From contig HG738137.1 in assembly GCA_000499405.2 (NCBI GenBank), positions 20,484,603 to 20,548,602 on the forward strand: a stretch of DNA of 64,000 nucleotides, read 5' to 3'. Within the stretch, counting starts at the first letter, position 1. Each line of letters begins with the position of its first letter. This document shows positions 52,765 through 64,000 of the stretch, one piece after another. Both the position numbers and the translations under genes were made by a program. The DNA comes from Onchocerca volvulus. Lineage: Eukaryota > Nematoda > Chromadorea > Rhabditida > Onchocercidae. The notes under the pieces are model-generated. The model ran no database searches, was not told where the DNA came from, and saw only the letters and a list, made by a program, of their open reading frames with translations.

Positions 52765-53300
52765 CTAGTTGAACCCGGTCACGCATCGCCTGGCAGTGCG
52801 TGGTTGGGTCCAGCTAGTTTATATAAATAAAAATGTAAATTTCCGCTTGTTCAAAATCTTAGATCTCTGAAAGTTCATAACTATTACTTTGAAATTTTGA
52901 CAAAAAAGTTGCATTCCAGTACGCGCATTTTTTATGTTTTTTATATACACGCATTGTTGTAGTTCAATCTGGTAAAGTGAAAAAGAAAGGAGGAAACGCA
53001 CGTTTCTAATGCTTTAATTTCACAATGCTTGTGAGTATACAATATTTTTTGTTGTTCCGTTGTCTATGTACATATAGAGATTGCCTAGTTTACCGACTTT
53101 CGAAGACGCGATAAATAATTATTGTCCATGCGAGAAGCAATCCGTGTCTGATCTAAATCATACAATTCTAAAGATTGGCCCTGAGTTTTGTTGATGTTGA
53201 ATGAAAACTCCAATCGAATTGGGAATTACAATCTCTTAAATTGAAATAATAACATCAATTTTTAGAAATAATGACATCAATGAAATAATAACATCAATCT
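52765..53300 (-). mobile_element. 3' end of a decayed Helitron (Helitron-2/Helentron type)
   Basis: On the minus strand the segment carries the last part of a Helitron helicase, followed by non-coding sequence, a hairpin and a CTAG terminus. The terminal region reads GCTGGACCCAACCACGCACT, then GCCAGGCGATGCGTGACCGG, where CACGCA pairs with TGCGTG, then GTTCAACTAG with the end at 52,765. The subterminal AT-rich block at 52,812-52,876 recurs at 27,299-27,359. Helitrons move by a rolling-circle mechanism with a Rep/helicase protein; only the C-terminus of the helicase is left here. Three copies of a 14-base ATTGATGTTATTAT-like unit at 53,241-53,300 mark the other side of the recognisable part. 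No Rep domain was found in the window, so the element is truncated. Confidence 0.8.
53020..53235 (-). pseudogene. Helitron (Pif1-family) helicase C-terminus, broken
   Basis: Minus-strand translation gives FPIRLEFSFNINKTQGQSLE, matching the Pif1/Helitron helicase motif near the C-terminus (usual form FAMTINKAQGQS). After a frame change comes DCFSHGQ, a stop, LFIASSKVGKLGNLY, and DNGTTKNIVYSQAL before the final TGA at 53,020. DCFSHGQLYVACSRVG and KNIVYPQVL are typical for Helitron helicases. An in-frame stop before FPIRL, a stop after SHGQ and at least one frameshift show that it is dead. It would have served as the DNA helicase of the rolling-circle transposase. Confidence 0.85.
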
Positions 53301-53662
53301 TTGAATCTGCAGAAATCCAACTTTGCCTTTAAAAACTTCATAATTTAGCAGATTCCACATTTATTTTGAAAAAAGTATATAATTAAATTTATTTCATGCT
53401 CAAAATTCAATTAAAAGCTAGGATGTATACAAGTATGAACAGCAATAATATTGAATTGAAGAAATCATTTTATCACGATAGACAAGAGATTTTAAAGTAA
53501 GGAACTAATGCGTAAGGAATGATCAGTCCATCATTAAATATGGATGAATTATATAAATATAAGAACTAGTTGAATATAGCCATAGCACCTTTCAGTGAGC
53601 AAGTTTGGTTCAAAAAAAAAAAAGAAAGGAAAAAAAAAGATTCATTTAAAACTTCAAACTCG

Positions 53663-56600
53663 TCAAATTTCTGACTGATTCATTTCATAGTATAAACCTT
53701 TCTCCTCCATGAGCTCCTGATGCGTACCTATAAAATTATCAATAATATAACGAAATGAAAAAAAAAAAAGAAAGAAAAGAAAAACTAAAGAAACGAAAAA
53801 ATTATTCGAGAATTTAAGAATGTTAAAAATTCACTTAACTTCAATAGTAAGTGAAAAACTTTACTCGGCAATTTCAAACAATTTGCAAAAATAAACCTTG
53901 TTCAGCAATTTCGCCATCAACTAATACATAAATTTTGTTCACTGATCTTATAGATGACAAACGATGTGCCACTGAAAAAATGAACAGATTTTTTAGTTTT
54001 CAATGCCATTTGTATGCACATAAATTCCATTAATAAAATTCATCAGTTCATCAGATTAATGTCTGCTTTATGTTTGTACTTTATACGAAATTGAACACAA
54101 TTTAAATTTTTGCTGCTTCTAATTAAAAATTTATAACCTGATTGCATTCTACACGAAAACTTACCGTAAATGCAAGTACAATTTTTGCTGACCGATTCGA
54201 GAGCACTTTGTACCGCCTATAATTAGAAAAGACAGTTAAATTTATAAAGTTTTTTGACGAACATAGCTTTTCCGTTTTGCTTAAATGGAAATTGTAAAAT
54301 TAAAACAAATTCAAAGAAAGATCAAATAAATTCAAATTTCCATCGGACCTTTTCGCTTGCTGTATCGAGGGCGGCAGTGGCTTCATCGAGTAGCAACACC
54401 TGCGGTTCCCGTATTATCGCTCGAGCAATCGCAATCCTCTGTTTTTGGCCTCCGGAAAGTTGAGCACCAAACTCACCAACCTCAGTATCATAACCCTAAA
54501 TTTGCATATACTAATTTTAGAAATATGGTTATAACAAATGGGTTGATAGTGATTAACAAAACAAAATTAATCAGCTATTAAATTTTGAATTTTTAACGAA
54601 TGTTGAATAAATATCAATTATGATTCAAAATGTTGCTTATTTCTTTAGTCTTACTTGTGGTAATGATAAGATAAAGTCATGTATATTTGCGATTTTGGCT
54701 GCCTCTATGATCTTCTCTTCAGTAGCTTCATCCTCCGGCAGACCATATGCTATAAATACAGTACATTTTCGAAAATTCTTTTTCTCAACTAGAAATCAGT
54801 TTCAAGAAAAGACGAAATTTTAGAAGCTGGCTATTATCTTTCATTTGACATCACAACAGTCTCTCAAATTTATTTTTTCATGGAAGAGTATTATAAACCA
54901 ATGAAGAACGGAACTTCCTTCATCATCTCTTTATTTCCTCTGAATTTCCTCTAAGCAAACCAATCATTAATGGAAAAATTACCTTTTTCCTAAATTTTAT
55001 ATTTCAGATAGAATATTTGTTGTCGCATTAATAGCAAAGTTTTCAAAATGCGAAAACAATTATCTAATTTCTAACCCCAGCGTTATCAGAAGGAACCACT
55101 GCTATTAAAATAATATTTACCGATATTTTCACGAATTGTAAATGAAAAGAGAGTTGGTTCCTGTCCAACTGAAACGACCACACGTCTTAGGTATGCCGGA
55201 TTGATTTGTTTCACGTTATAATTATCAATAAGCTGTAAAATTTACATTTACTGAAAATTCTTTTTAAAACTGATTTATTTTCAGCAAAATCTTTTATGAA
55301 AAGATATCTGAAATAATTCAATATACCACTTCTCCTTTCGTCGCACTGTACATGCGCTGAAATAGTGCCAGAATGGAACTTTTTCCAGATCCTGATGGAC
55401 CTACGATGGCTATTGAATCGCCTGGTCGAACCTAAAATGATTATTAATAGTATTCCAATGCTTTTTTTCAACTATCAATTTTTCATTAGATGAATTAAAT
55501 TCATGATTTAAGAATCTTAATATGATTCATTGAACATCTGAACCATTCTAAAAGAGAAAATCAAAATTAATTCGACATACCAACCAAAATTTTACCTTCA
55601 ACGTAAGATTGCGAAGTACAGGATAAAGAGGTCGAGATGGATAACGAAATTCAACATCTTTTAACATCAATCGAGCAGTGGTTTTCTCAAATAATTTTTT
55701 GAGAATATATTATTATGTATTAAATATACGAATCAAAATGGCTAGACGAGACTCAGCATAGATCTTTAAGAAATAAAGTGCTTAAAATGTTTTACTAGCT
55801 CATTGTCAGAAAAATAGTCTTCATGGTCATTACAAGAGATTCCCGAAGACTGCTGTTCTCGACCGCAACATATCTAACGTTCCTTTATTCTAAAATTCCA
55901 AAATAACAGACTAACCGGTCGTAAGCCCTCATCACTTAGATTATTCATATCAACGGCAGTTTCCTTAATAACATTGAGAATATTTCCCGATGCCACTCGT
56001 GCTTTCGATATATCATTCACTGATGCTATCAATTGACTAATGAAGTTGGCACCAAACTGCGTCAACAATACAACTCTGCATTTGGCATTTTTAAATGCAT
56101 GAATCATTATGATATTGCATTTCTTTAAATAGCAGGCTGATCTCCAAGCTATCATAGTGCATGCTAAATTTTCCGAAGTTTTTAGGTTCTTCAAAAAATG
56201 GAGATAAGCATTCTAATCAACTATCAAAATCAGATTTCTGCATCATTTATTTACAAGTTTTTTGGAAATAAAAGTAAACATTCTGAACCTTAAATAATTA
56301 AATGGTGTAATTTCATTATTTAGCATCATAAGTTTTCCAAAATGTAGCGTTATTGCAATGAGAATATACGTGAAAGAGAACTGGCAAGCAAAAACGAATG
56401 AACTGATACAAGATTGTCTTTTCATGGTCCTATAAATAGAATCGTTGTTGATGTGATGCATTTGATTTAATGTTACTGATAAAACTGCGAGAGAGTTCTA
56501 TGAGCCATACTTCGCAAAACATATGATAGTAGCTGTTCTATTCTGATTATGCCAATAGATTTTATCACTTTACTTCTGCAATGGTTTCAGTGTTTCGTAA

Positions 56601-59600
56601 AAAATATTGTTGAAATGTTCCTGCAGAGTATAAGCCTTTATTGTACTCATATTCGATAGCACCGTAGTTGCTAGCTGAAAATGATTGAGATAAGTAAATA
56701 ATTAATATTGATATAATTTAATACCAAAATACGATTAAGATAACTGATGCATTTTTTTCTTTGCATTATTAATTGGAAAATAAAAATTTCATTTTTTAAA
56801 AAATTAGAAATTTGAAAAATATCAAACGTTGGCAGCTTTTTTTTCCTGTTCGGCCATTTGTCGATGTCGCTTACTGGTTTCTCGAAATTCTATTAGACGA
56901 AAGAGGAAAAAAGCTGGAAATTGAAAACCACAGATGAGTGCTAGCTTCCAGTTTATTAGTAATGCAATAGTAACCGATACTATGGAACATATAATTGCAG
57001 GAAGAAGCAAATCCAACTTATCGCCAAGAATCTAAAATTAAGCATAAAAATATGCTTACTGCTCAATACAAAATCATAGATTTTATGAATAACTTAGACA
57101 AAAGCATGAAAGATTGCTGTTATTTGTTAAATCATTCCAGTGTTTCGATTTCAGAAATGCTTTAAACCGGATAAATATTATCAGAATATAAATTATTAAC
57201 TACTCAGAAAGCCATACTTTCATTCTATCAACAAGTATCTTCAATGGATAAACTTATTCACCCTATTAAGTGTAGCAGTGTCAGACATAAGTTTATGAAC
57301 CAATCTTCCAGGTGTATTGGCTTCTTCATCGAAATAAGTTGCGCCATGTCTTAGTATCTTCCGAAACATTTTGTTCCGCATATATCCACAAAAACCATGT
57401 CCATACAATGCAATGAATAAACGCTGCAAATATGTATGAAATGATGTGATATGAAGATTGCAAGGGTAAGTTGTCATAAAAAAAAAAATGAAGTATATTA
57501 AGAAGACAAATCGATGAAGTTTAGATTCCGGAATTCCACAAATTGAAAGAAAATTATTCTGAAATTTGGCTAAAATTTGGTGAAATTAAGCTATTTTAAA
57601 AATACCCCAACTGCTTCGAACATTGTTTTAATAATGATTAGAGCTGTGTAAACAGCTGCTGTGAGAAAGACTTGTTGGGCCGTTTCTTCATTTGGAGCTA
57701 ATGCTATCTGCAAATCAATCATCAGATGATTTGAAAGACAGATAAATAGAATGACGAAGAAAGATTGTCATTAGTGAAAACTTCGAAACAGAATTTCTAA
57801 AAGAAAAATTTTCGGGAATTAAAAAAAAAAAAAAAACAAAGCATATCAAAAAGAGAACAAAATAAGCCAACCTCAAGTACTGATGAAACTTCGAAACAAA
57901 CAAGTAGAAAAAAAAATCCTCGTAAAGTAGTTACTGGAATGGCCACGCTCAAATGTGCATAACCAGCTTTATAGCTTTTGATCAAATTCCAAACGGCATT
58001 GAAATTGGTCGTTTTTCCAGGGAGCTTAAATATGTAAATGCCGCAGCACATTTTTTCTTAGCTTTAAAGTTATGCTTCAAAGACATTCCTGAGATAGCAC
58101 AGATAACTAATTTTGTTTGAGAAAAAAGAACAATTTGAAAAATTAAAATCACTTTCTTTAATAATTTGCAAATTTTGCAAATCAAAGATTTTTTCAGATA
58201 TTTGATTTGAGAATTTCATTTTACGTGAAAAAAAAAAACAAAAATCTTACAGATTCTACCGATATGTTCCAAAAGTTTATTTCAAGAAAAATCACCAGTT
58301 GAAAATAGAAATATGCTCAGCTTCACTAGTTAATCATTTAGATAATGATTCAATGAATTTTTTAGGGATTCGATGGTGAACGATCGTGCATGACATCCTT
58401 TACATGCCTCTACATCGTGAGTAAAAGTGATATACAATGAAGATCAAAAGATCAAAAGTTTACTAAATTTAAGTCATCGTAATCTTTGTCATCCACTGCC
58501 ACTTCCATGATATTTGTCTTGAACGGTATATCCATTCGAGATCGCTTCTTCGACATTACAGGTAACGCTAATTTTTCACGATCAGTACTCAGCACAGAAT
58601 ATGATTTTCCGAGCCGTTTATGAGTTCCCAACGAAGAACGAGCCCATGCACGGCGATAAATTTCGGCACTCTGTAATATCACTTGTCAAAAATGAAACGT
58701 ATCATGTGTCAAAGCAACGAGATGAGTTGAAGAATAACTGTGATTTAATTAGTCCAAATTTTAAGAGAATATTTATAAAACAAATCTTCTTGCACAAAAA
58801 AACTCGCAACTGTTATAAAGGCAAATGGTTCATGAAAATCAAGCGCTTACAATAAAATCTGATGGCGTCATGGAATGAGTAGCCAGGGATATTTTCGACC
58901 GCACACGTGGATTTGCAGCCAATTTGTCGACAGCCAAAGAATCGAACTTCTGATCGTTATACATTCGGTAAAATTTACCGTCTCTATTAGCTAGCAATTC
59001 TTCTGGACTTCCTTCCTCTACAATTTGTCCAGTTTCTAGAACGATAATGCGATCTGCATTTCGGACGGTACTCAATCTGAAATGTGACTGAATTTTATTC
59101 TAGAGTGTATATAATTGAGACCAAATATATCTTCAGTCGTATCATCAACATCTTTCATTTTCAAAATACTGCTTATGAATTAGAAATCCGAAGATTCAAC
59201 CAGAGAAGTAACTTTGAAATTTTTAACATTTGAATAACATTAAAATCATGTGCAATGCAATAGCACATTTCAGAAGACCATTTTTTTAATAGATAGAAGG
59301 AAGTTTTGGGATAAAGATAAAGCAAGATAAGAAAAAAAAATCAATTCAGTAAAATGAACAAGGCATATTCTGATATATAGACTAACGGAACAAAGACTGA
59401 TGCAAATGATGATTAACAGACACAAATATGTATTTTACAATAGTAATTCTAAAAACTCATCTATCGATAATTTGCCTGTCAAAATGATTACGAACACATT
59501 TTCGAACTATGAAAATGACTTTATGAACTGCGAACTAATTTGCCTGATCCTTTAAATCGACGCTAATCCGAATAATAAAATTATCTATGATAATTTAAAT

Positions 59601-62600
59601 GATAATCCATCAGGATAAAAATATAATCTGTAAATTGCTACGCCTCATTTTCTTCTAATTTTTTTCTCTCTGTGATACGCTGTATTTCATTTTAACTGCA
59701 GGAATTCTACGCACTTCAAAGTTCACTGAAATTCATAGCAATGTAATTCAGCTTTGAAGTACACTTATCATGTCCATTTCTATAATATTTATTTCCTGAA
59801 CAAACTCTGAGTAATTTGGTGATTAAATTTAAGTAATAGTTCTTGAATGCTTATTATCTCTTTCGATATAAACAGTACCTTTCCATAAGTAATATTGCCC
59901 ATCCTGATTGATATTGTCCATCCTGATATGTTATATTAGCTTCCTTGTAAAATATCAGTGCACATTTTTGCTTGAAAATTCATAACTATTCTTTTATTAG
60001 TTATTTGTTTTGAAATTTTGAAGAAATGCACTATCTTCCTGATTACTTTATTATACCCTGGAATCATTTCCAATGCGAATAGATTCTTAATTAATTTTCT
60101 GTAAAACAAAATACTTAGAAAAAATGGAACTTTCCTCTCCAATTATACTTCTTATTAACAGAAAAATTTTCAGAAATTCACCAAGCCTTCATACTATAAA
60201 CTTCAAATCCTACTTAATAGAAATTGTTTTCATTGAATCCAGTATCGAAAATCACGGAAAAACATTTCGTCTGATGACTATTATCTGATCTCCCAATCTC
60301 TGTCTGTTACATTAAAGAAATTCTTTGCTTGCAAGGATTTTTCGGCAATTTTTTTAAATGCATTATATGGAGAAGTTGCACATAGCGCATATCTTGAAGT
60401 TATGATTCTTGTAAGCAGATAAACAGAGAACTGAATCGGTTAATGAATGTCTTGATATATTTTCATTTATAAGGATAAATAGTTATAAGTTCAATCGGTC
60501 TTTTCGTTCAAAGTATATTCTCTAACATTGTAAAAGATTATTACAACCCCTTCAAGTAAATATCATAAACAAAGATTGGGAGATCAAAGAATAATCATGA
60601 GAAGCGGTTCAAACTTATGTTTTAAATAAAATTAGCGGTTATTCTTATTTTGCAGCACGATATGTTGGAGTTAATTGAGTTCTATAGCAGTCTACGAGAC
60701 TAATTTGTTGCTCTCTAGAAACTACTTGCCAAACGAGCAAAGCATTTAAGTTATTATTAGTGCTTTAGGAATATATTAATATTTTGTTTTGAAATGGACC
60801 TTTAAACAGTCAAAATTAAAATGAGTTAATCCCTATAAAATTTGTGTCAATTTATTTTTACCTCACTAGGTTTGTTGTCTGAGCAAGCTTGATGCTACAA
60901 AGTCATACTGATTCTCAAGAATAGAAAAGTTTAATCGACCGTGGTGGATTATTTCATTATTTAAGATTATTATAACGGCAGCATTTCAATTTATAGAACT
61001 ATTAAATTTATTGGAAGAAAAAATGGAGCAATTTCATTAATTTTAACAGCACAGAGATCAGTTAATACCAGTTCATCAGTTGGCTTTCTTTCCATCAATC
61101 AGCATAAAATATGGAATATTTCTCATCTTTAGTTAAATAATAAAACTCTTTCTACAAATGTATTTATTGTTTATATGATATTACCGATGTGCTATTGTGA
61201 TAGTAGTAACGCCTTGGCTGGCTGCATCGATAGCTCTTTGCACCTCAACTTCATGCTTTGTATCTAATGCCGATGTAGCTTCATCAAATATCATCACGGA
61301 TGGATCACGGATTACTGCACGTGCAATAGCCACACGTTGCTTTTGACCACCGGATAGTTGCAGACCTCTTAAAATATGAGAGGGATTAAATAGGAAACTT
61401 ACCATTCACTACTAGAAATCAATTTTTAGCTTCAACTTTTAAACATTTTCGGAAAAAATGAAATGACAGCATTCAATTAATACTGATAAAGATCTTTTGA
61501 TATTTATTAATAAAAAAGTGTGAAAATCATATTAGGAAATGTGAACCTAAAAGTTTGGATAGTAAAAAAATACGGTATCCATAATTTCTTAGTAAAAAGA
61601 AATCTTAAATAAATGAAAAGAACCTGTCACCAACGCGGGTTTTCATGCCTTCAGGTAACGCACAAATGAACTGCCAAGCTTCTGCTTTTCGAGCTGCTTC
61701 GTTAATTTCTGTTTGTGTTGCATTCAAACGTCCATATCGAATATTATCACTAATAGTGCCTATGAAAATAGGAATAGATAAAATAATGTATGATAAGACC
61801 GATGTCTTTTAACCTCCGAAAACAAACAAAACCTCGGGAGCAAATGTTTAGTCTTTCATTAATTTTAATTCAATAAAGTCATGATTTTAGCTTGATACAT
61901 TTCCTATTAAAGCTATCAATATAAACCATCAAAAAGCACTGGTTCTTGACTGACTAAACCAAACTGAGCTCGTAAGTTGTCAGGATTCAATTTTTTTAAA
62001 TTGACATCGTCCAATGTAATCTGCAATTGTCATATAAGTAAGTAATATAACGATAAAAGTGTCGGTAAAACCGATACGTTTATAATATAAAACGAAATAA
62101 TCCAAGTATCTGTACAGAAGAAATTTGTAATATTTCTCAGGTAAATGAGTCACTTATCTATATATGGGCCCAGAGGCCTTTATTCTCTCGTCTTCCGATC
62201 TGCTAATAGATGGGCTTTTATTTGAAATGTTGAGGTGTTAACTTCAGGAATGTTACAAGGACTGAAGCTTGTGAAAATTATCCATCTCATTCCTAGTCCT
62301 CATATCCAATCTTTTTTATGACTAATGTGATAAAAAAGATTGGATATGGCCTAAGCCTAAGCCCACTACCAATACCAGAGATGATCCATATGAAAAAGGA
62401 GCTTTCTGGACAGAAAGATCAGTGTCGTCAACATCGGCCTCTTCAACACGTGCAGTCTTTCCAACATCAGTGTCTTTAACTGGAGTAGTTTCTTCAACAG
62501 CAGTTTTTTTATGTAAATATCAGCGGCAATTCAGTTCCAATTCAATTTTAAAGACGATTTCAACAACAACACGAGCAGTAATTCAGCAGGAGTAATGGCA

Positions 62601-63755
62601 GTAATGGAGCAGAAACTGAATGACGGTCATAAAAGTAAGTACGGCAATATACTGAACATTCAAACTTCTGTATTTTTTATACTTACTGTGTATTGTTCAT
62701 TTAATTCTTACTAATGTACAAGCGCAATATTGTGTATAATATCGTATAAACCTAATAAATCCTATTGCTGACTAGCCGAGTCACAACAGTAAGAAGCAAT
62801 TTCCAATCCAACCAATCTACAATCAAATTACAATTCGACCAGATTTTTTTCCTCAACAGGAAGAGAATGATATTCCATGTTATAACATCATCCAGAAAAT
62901 TTGACTCTATTGTTCCAGGTGCAAAATGACATTTAAATGATAAAAGACAACAAAAACAATTTCAAAAATACCAACACTTCCATTAGTCGGATCATAAAAT
63001 CGCAACATAAGCGCCGTTATCGTACTTTTGCCAGATCCACTTGGTCCAACAATTGCGACATGTTCACCTGCTGATACAGTAAACGATACTCCCTTCAATA
63101 CCTGTAATTCTTGATTTTCATATGTTACATTTTATACATTAATGTAAAATAAGCTGAAAAAATAAAGTCAAATATGGTAATTGTATGAGATGCCAACGAA
63201 TTATTTGAAGAATGGCTCTCAAAATGCGATGATTAATACCCTGTACCTCAATATCCGGTCTGCTTGGATATGCAAAACTAATATCCTTGAATTCAATAGC
63301 ACCATGTCCACGCGGTGCTAGCATACTTTCACTATGCTTATTGATATAACATTCAATATTCGGTGTTTCAACCAGAATTGCATTCATCTCACTTGCATTT
63401 TTTCGCGCAGTTGACGCGCCATTCATGTGGAAACCGATACTAATGGACGTGACACACATGTACAGCATGTTGATCGCTAGCTAAATGATGATATCGTTAA
63501 TACTGAACAAAAACGATTTATACATATGCGAGAGCTTCTGATTATATCGCAAACGCGCGTGTGTCTTCAGCTCCATACGATTTATCATCCAAAAAAAAGT
63601 GATTTCAACGATTTTTTTTCAGCAGTTTTGATGATAGAATTACTGATTATTTTAAAATATCAACGTACTGCACCAAGACGACCTGGATCGGCATCATTAA
63701 TGCGCCACATGCCATAACATAGAGCTGCCGTAAAGATGAACTCAGTTAGTAAGAC
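53663..63755 (-). CDS. P-glycoprotein (ABCB-type) transporter, 5' end beyond the window
   Basis: An ATP-driven full exporter of lipophilic compounds at the plasma membrane. Exons: 63755-63669, 63480-63247, 63101-62976, 62020-61927, 61759-61624, 61367-61185, 59076-58851, 58670-58464, 58024-57872, 57707-57606, 57423-57262, 57031-56828, 56674-56574, 56429-56289, 56075-55916, 55685-55596, 55431-55327, 55232-55121, 54749-54655, 54495-54349, 54216-54165, 53971-53897, 53727-53663: 1,018 residues, all phases agree. About 265-300 N-terminal residues (first membrane helices) are missing. NBD1: Walker [10 protein letters not shown] (126-134), LSGGQ (230), Walker [20 protein letters not shown]2: GPSGSGKSS (813-821), LSGGQ (919), [17 protein letters not shown] long charged linker (about 310-430) precedes TMD2. 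All catalytic motifs are present. The paralogue is not assigned. Confidence 0.97.
62301..62348. repeat. Perfect 19-bp inverted repeat (hairpin) in an ABC transporter intron
   Basis: CATATCCAATCTTTTTTAT is followed, after a 10-base loop (GACTAATGTG), by its exact reverse complement. It lies inside the 955-bp intron between the Walker A exon and the next exon of the P-glycoprotein gene. Confidence 0.9.
62322..62519 (-). other. Acidic, repetitive ORF inside an ABC transporter intron
   Basis: A 65-codon minus-strand frame without ATG reads [20 protein letters not shown], then [16 protein letters not shown] and a hydrophobic end. Its short repeats (Val-Glu/Asp, Asp-Thr-Asp) and GC content differ from the intron around it. 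It lies between exons 62976 and 62020 of the transporter and overlaps the hairpin. It is in none of the phases needed for a transporter exon. It may be a leftover of an inserted coding sequence or chance. Confidence 0.2.
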
Positions 63756-64000
63756 CTGAAAATGTGTCAGTATTAAAACAAATACATCAGTCGTCTTCCG
63801 ACTTTGATTTTCACTCTTTTTTTACAATAATAACTACCATGCAAATAGTGGGATGTTATTTTTAAAACAATTGCTCTTGTAATATTAACAAATTTCAACC
63901 GATTAGGGCATCCTATCTTCGATTTCTATATACATATAGAAAAAAAAAAAAGTCATTAATATCTAGCACTAATTAGATGAAAATTGTGAAGTGCAAAGAA

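Noticed and set aside
52819..53001. 60-codon minus-strand ORF
   Set aside because: It is the 3' non-coding part of the Helitron relic downstream of the helicase stop, not an independent gene.
59077..61184. Possible nested gene in the 2.1-kb ABC transporter intron
   Set aside because: Only short AT-rich ORFs and no splice-consistent coding sequence were seen.

Overview
The window looks like nuclear DNA from a filarial nematode (Brugia/Wuchereria/Onchocerca/Loa/Dirofilaria type). It is very AT-rich, introns are numerous with the nematode-style acceptor TTTTCAG, and the translationally controlled tumour protein reads as a near-typical filarial TCTP. The exact species cannot be told from the sequence alone. 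Gene models were built by joining exons by hand, checking reading phase and GT/AG borders; exon coordinates are given in each entry.

Layout. 1-6,123: mostly non-coding, with a few coding-like scraps. 6,124-18,480 (+): a complete 21-exon diacylglycerol kinase theta (DGK-1 type) gene. 18,481-29,182: a long gene-poor stretch with giant poly-T runs, two small Helitron-like relics and a decayed 28S rDNA fragment. 29,183-30,376 (+): a two-exon gene for a 76-residue single-pass membrane protein. 30,377-37,684: gene-poor, apart from a possible cysteine-rich secreted protein gene on the minus strand (34,148-35,055). 37,685-63,755 (-): a dense minus-strand block. Read 5' to 3' it holds an ABCB/P-glycoprotein transporter (5' exons beyond the window), a decayed Helitron helicase with a 3' terminus, ribosomal protein P0, TCTP, a VHL tumour suppressor homologue, and a large unidentified helical-repeat protein.

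How they fit together. P0, TCTP, VHL and the helical-repeat gene run head to tail with gaps of about 420, 740 and 350 bp. The first three have polypyrimidine-CAG/TAG acceptors just before the start codon, which suggests trans-splicing and possibly one polycistronic unit. P0 and TCTP are also neighbours in C. elegans (rla-0 and tct-1), so this is probably an old linkage of translation-related genes, here extended by the HIF-degradation factor VHL. The DGK gene is a diacylglycerol-signalling enzyme. The P-glycoprotein is of the class that exports lipophilic compounds, including drugs, in filariae.

The most unusual items are the Helitron-2/Helentron remnants, the 28S rDNA fragment, a GC-AG intron in the DGK gene, and an unidentified solenoid protein of at least 884 residues.
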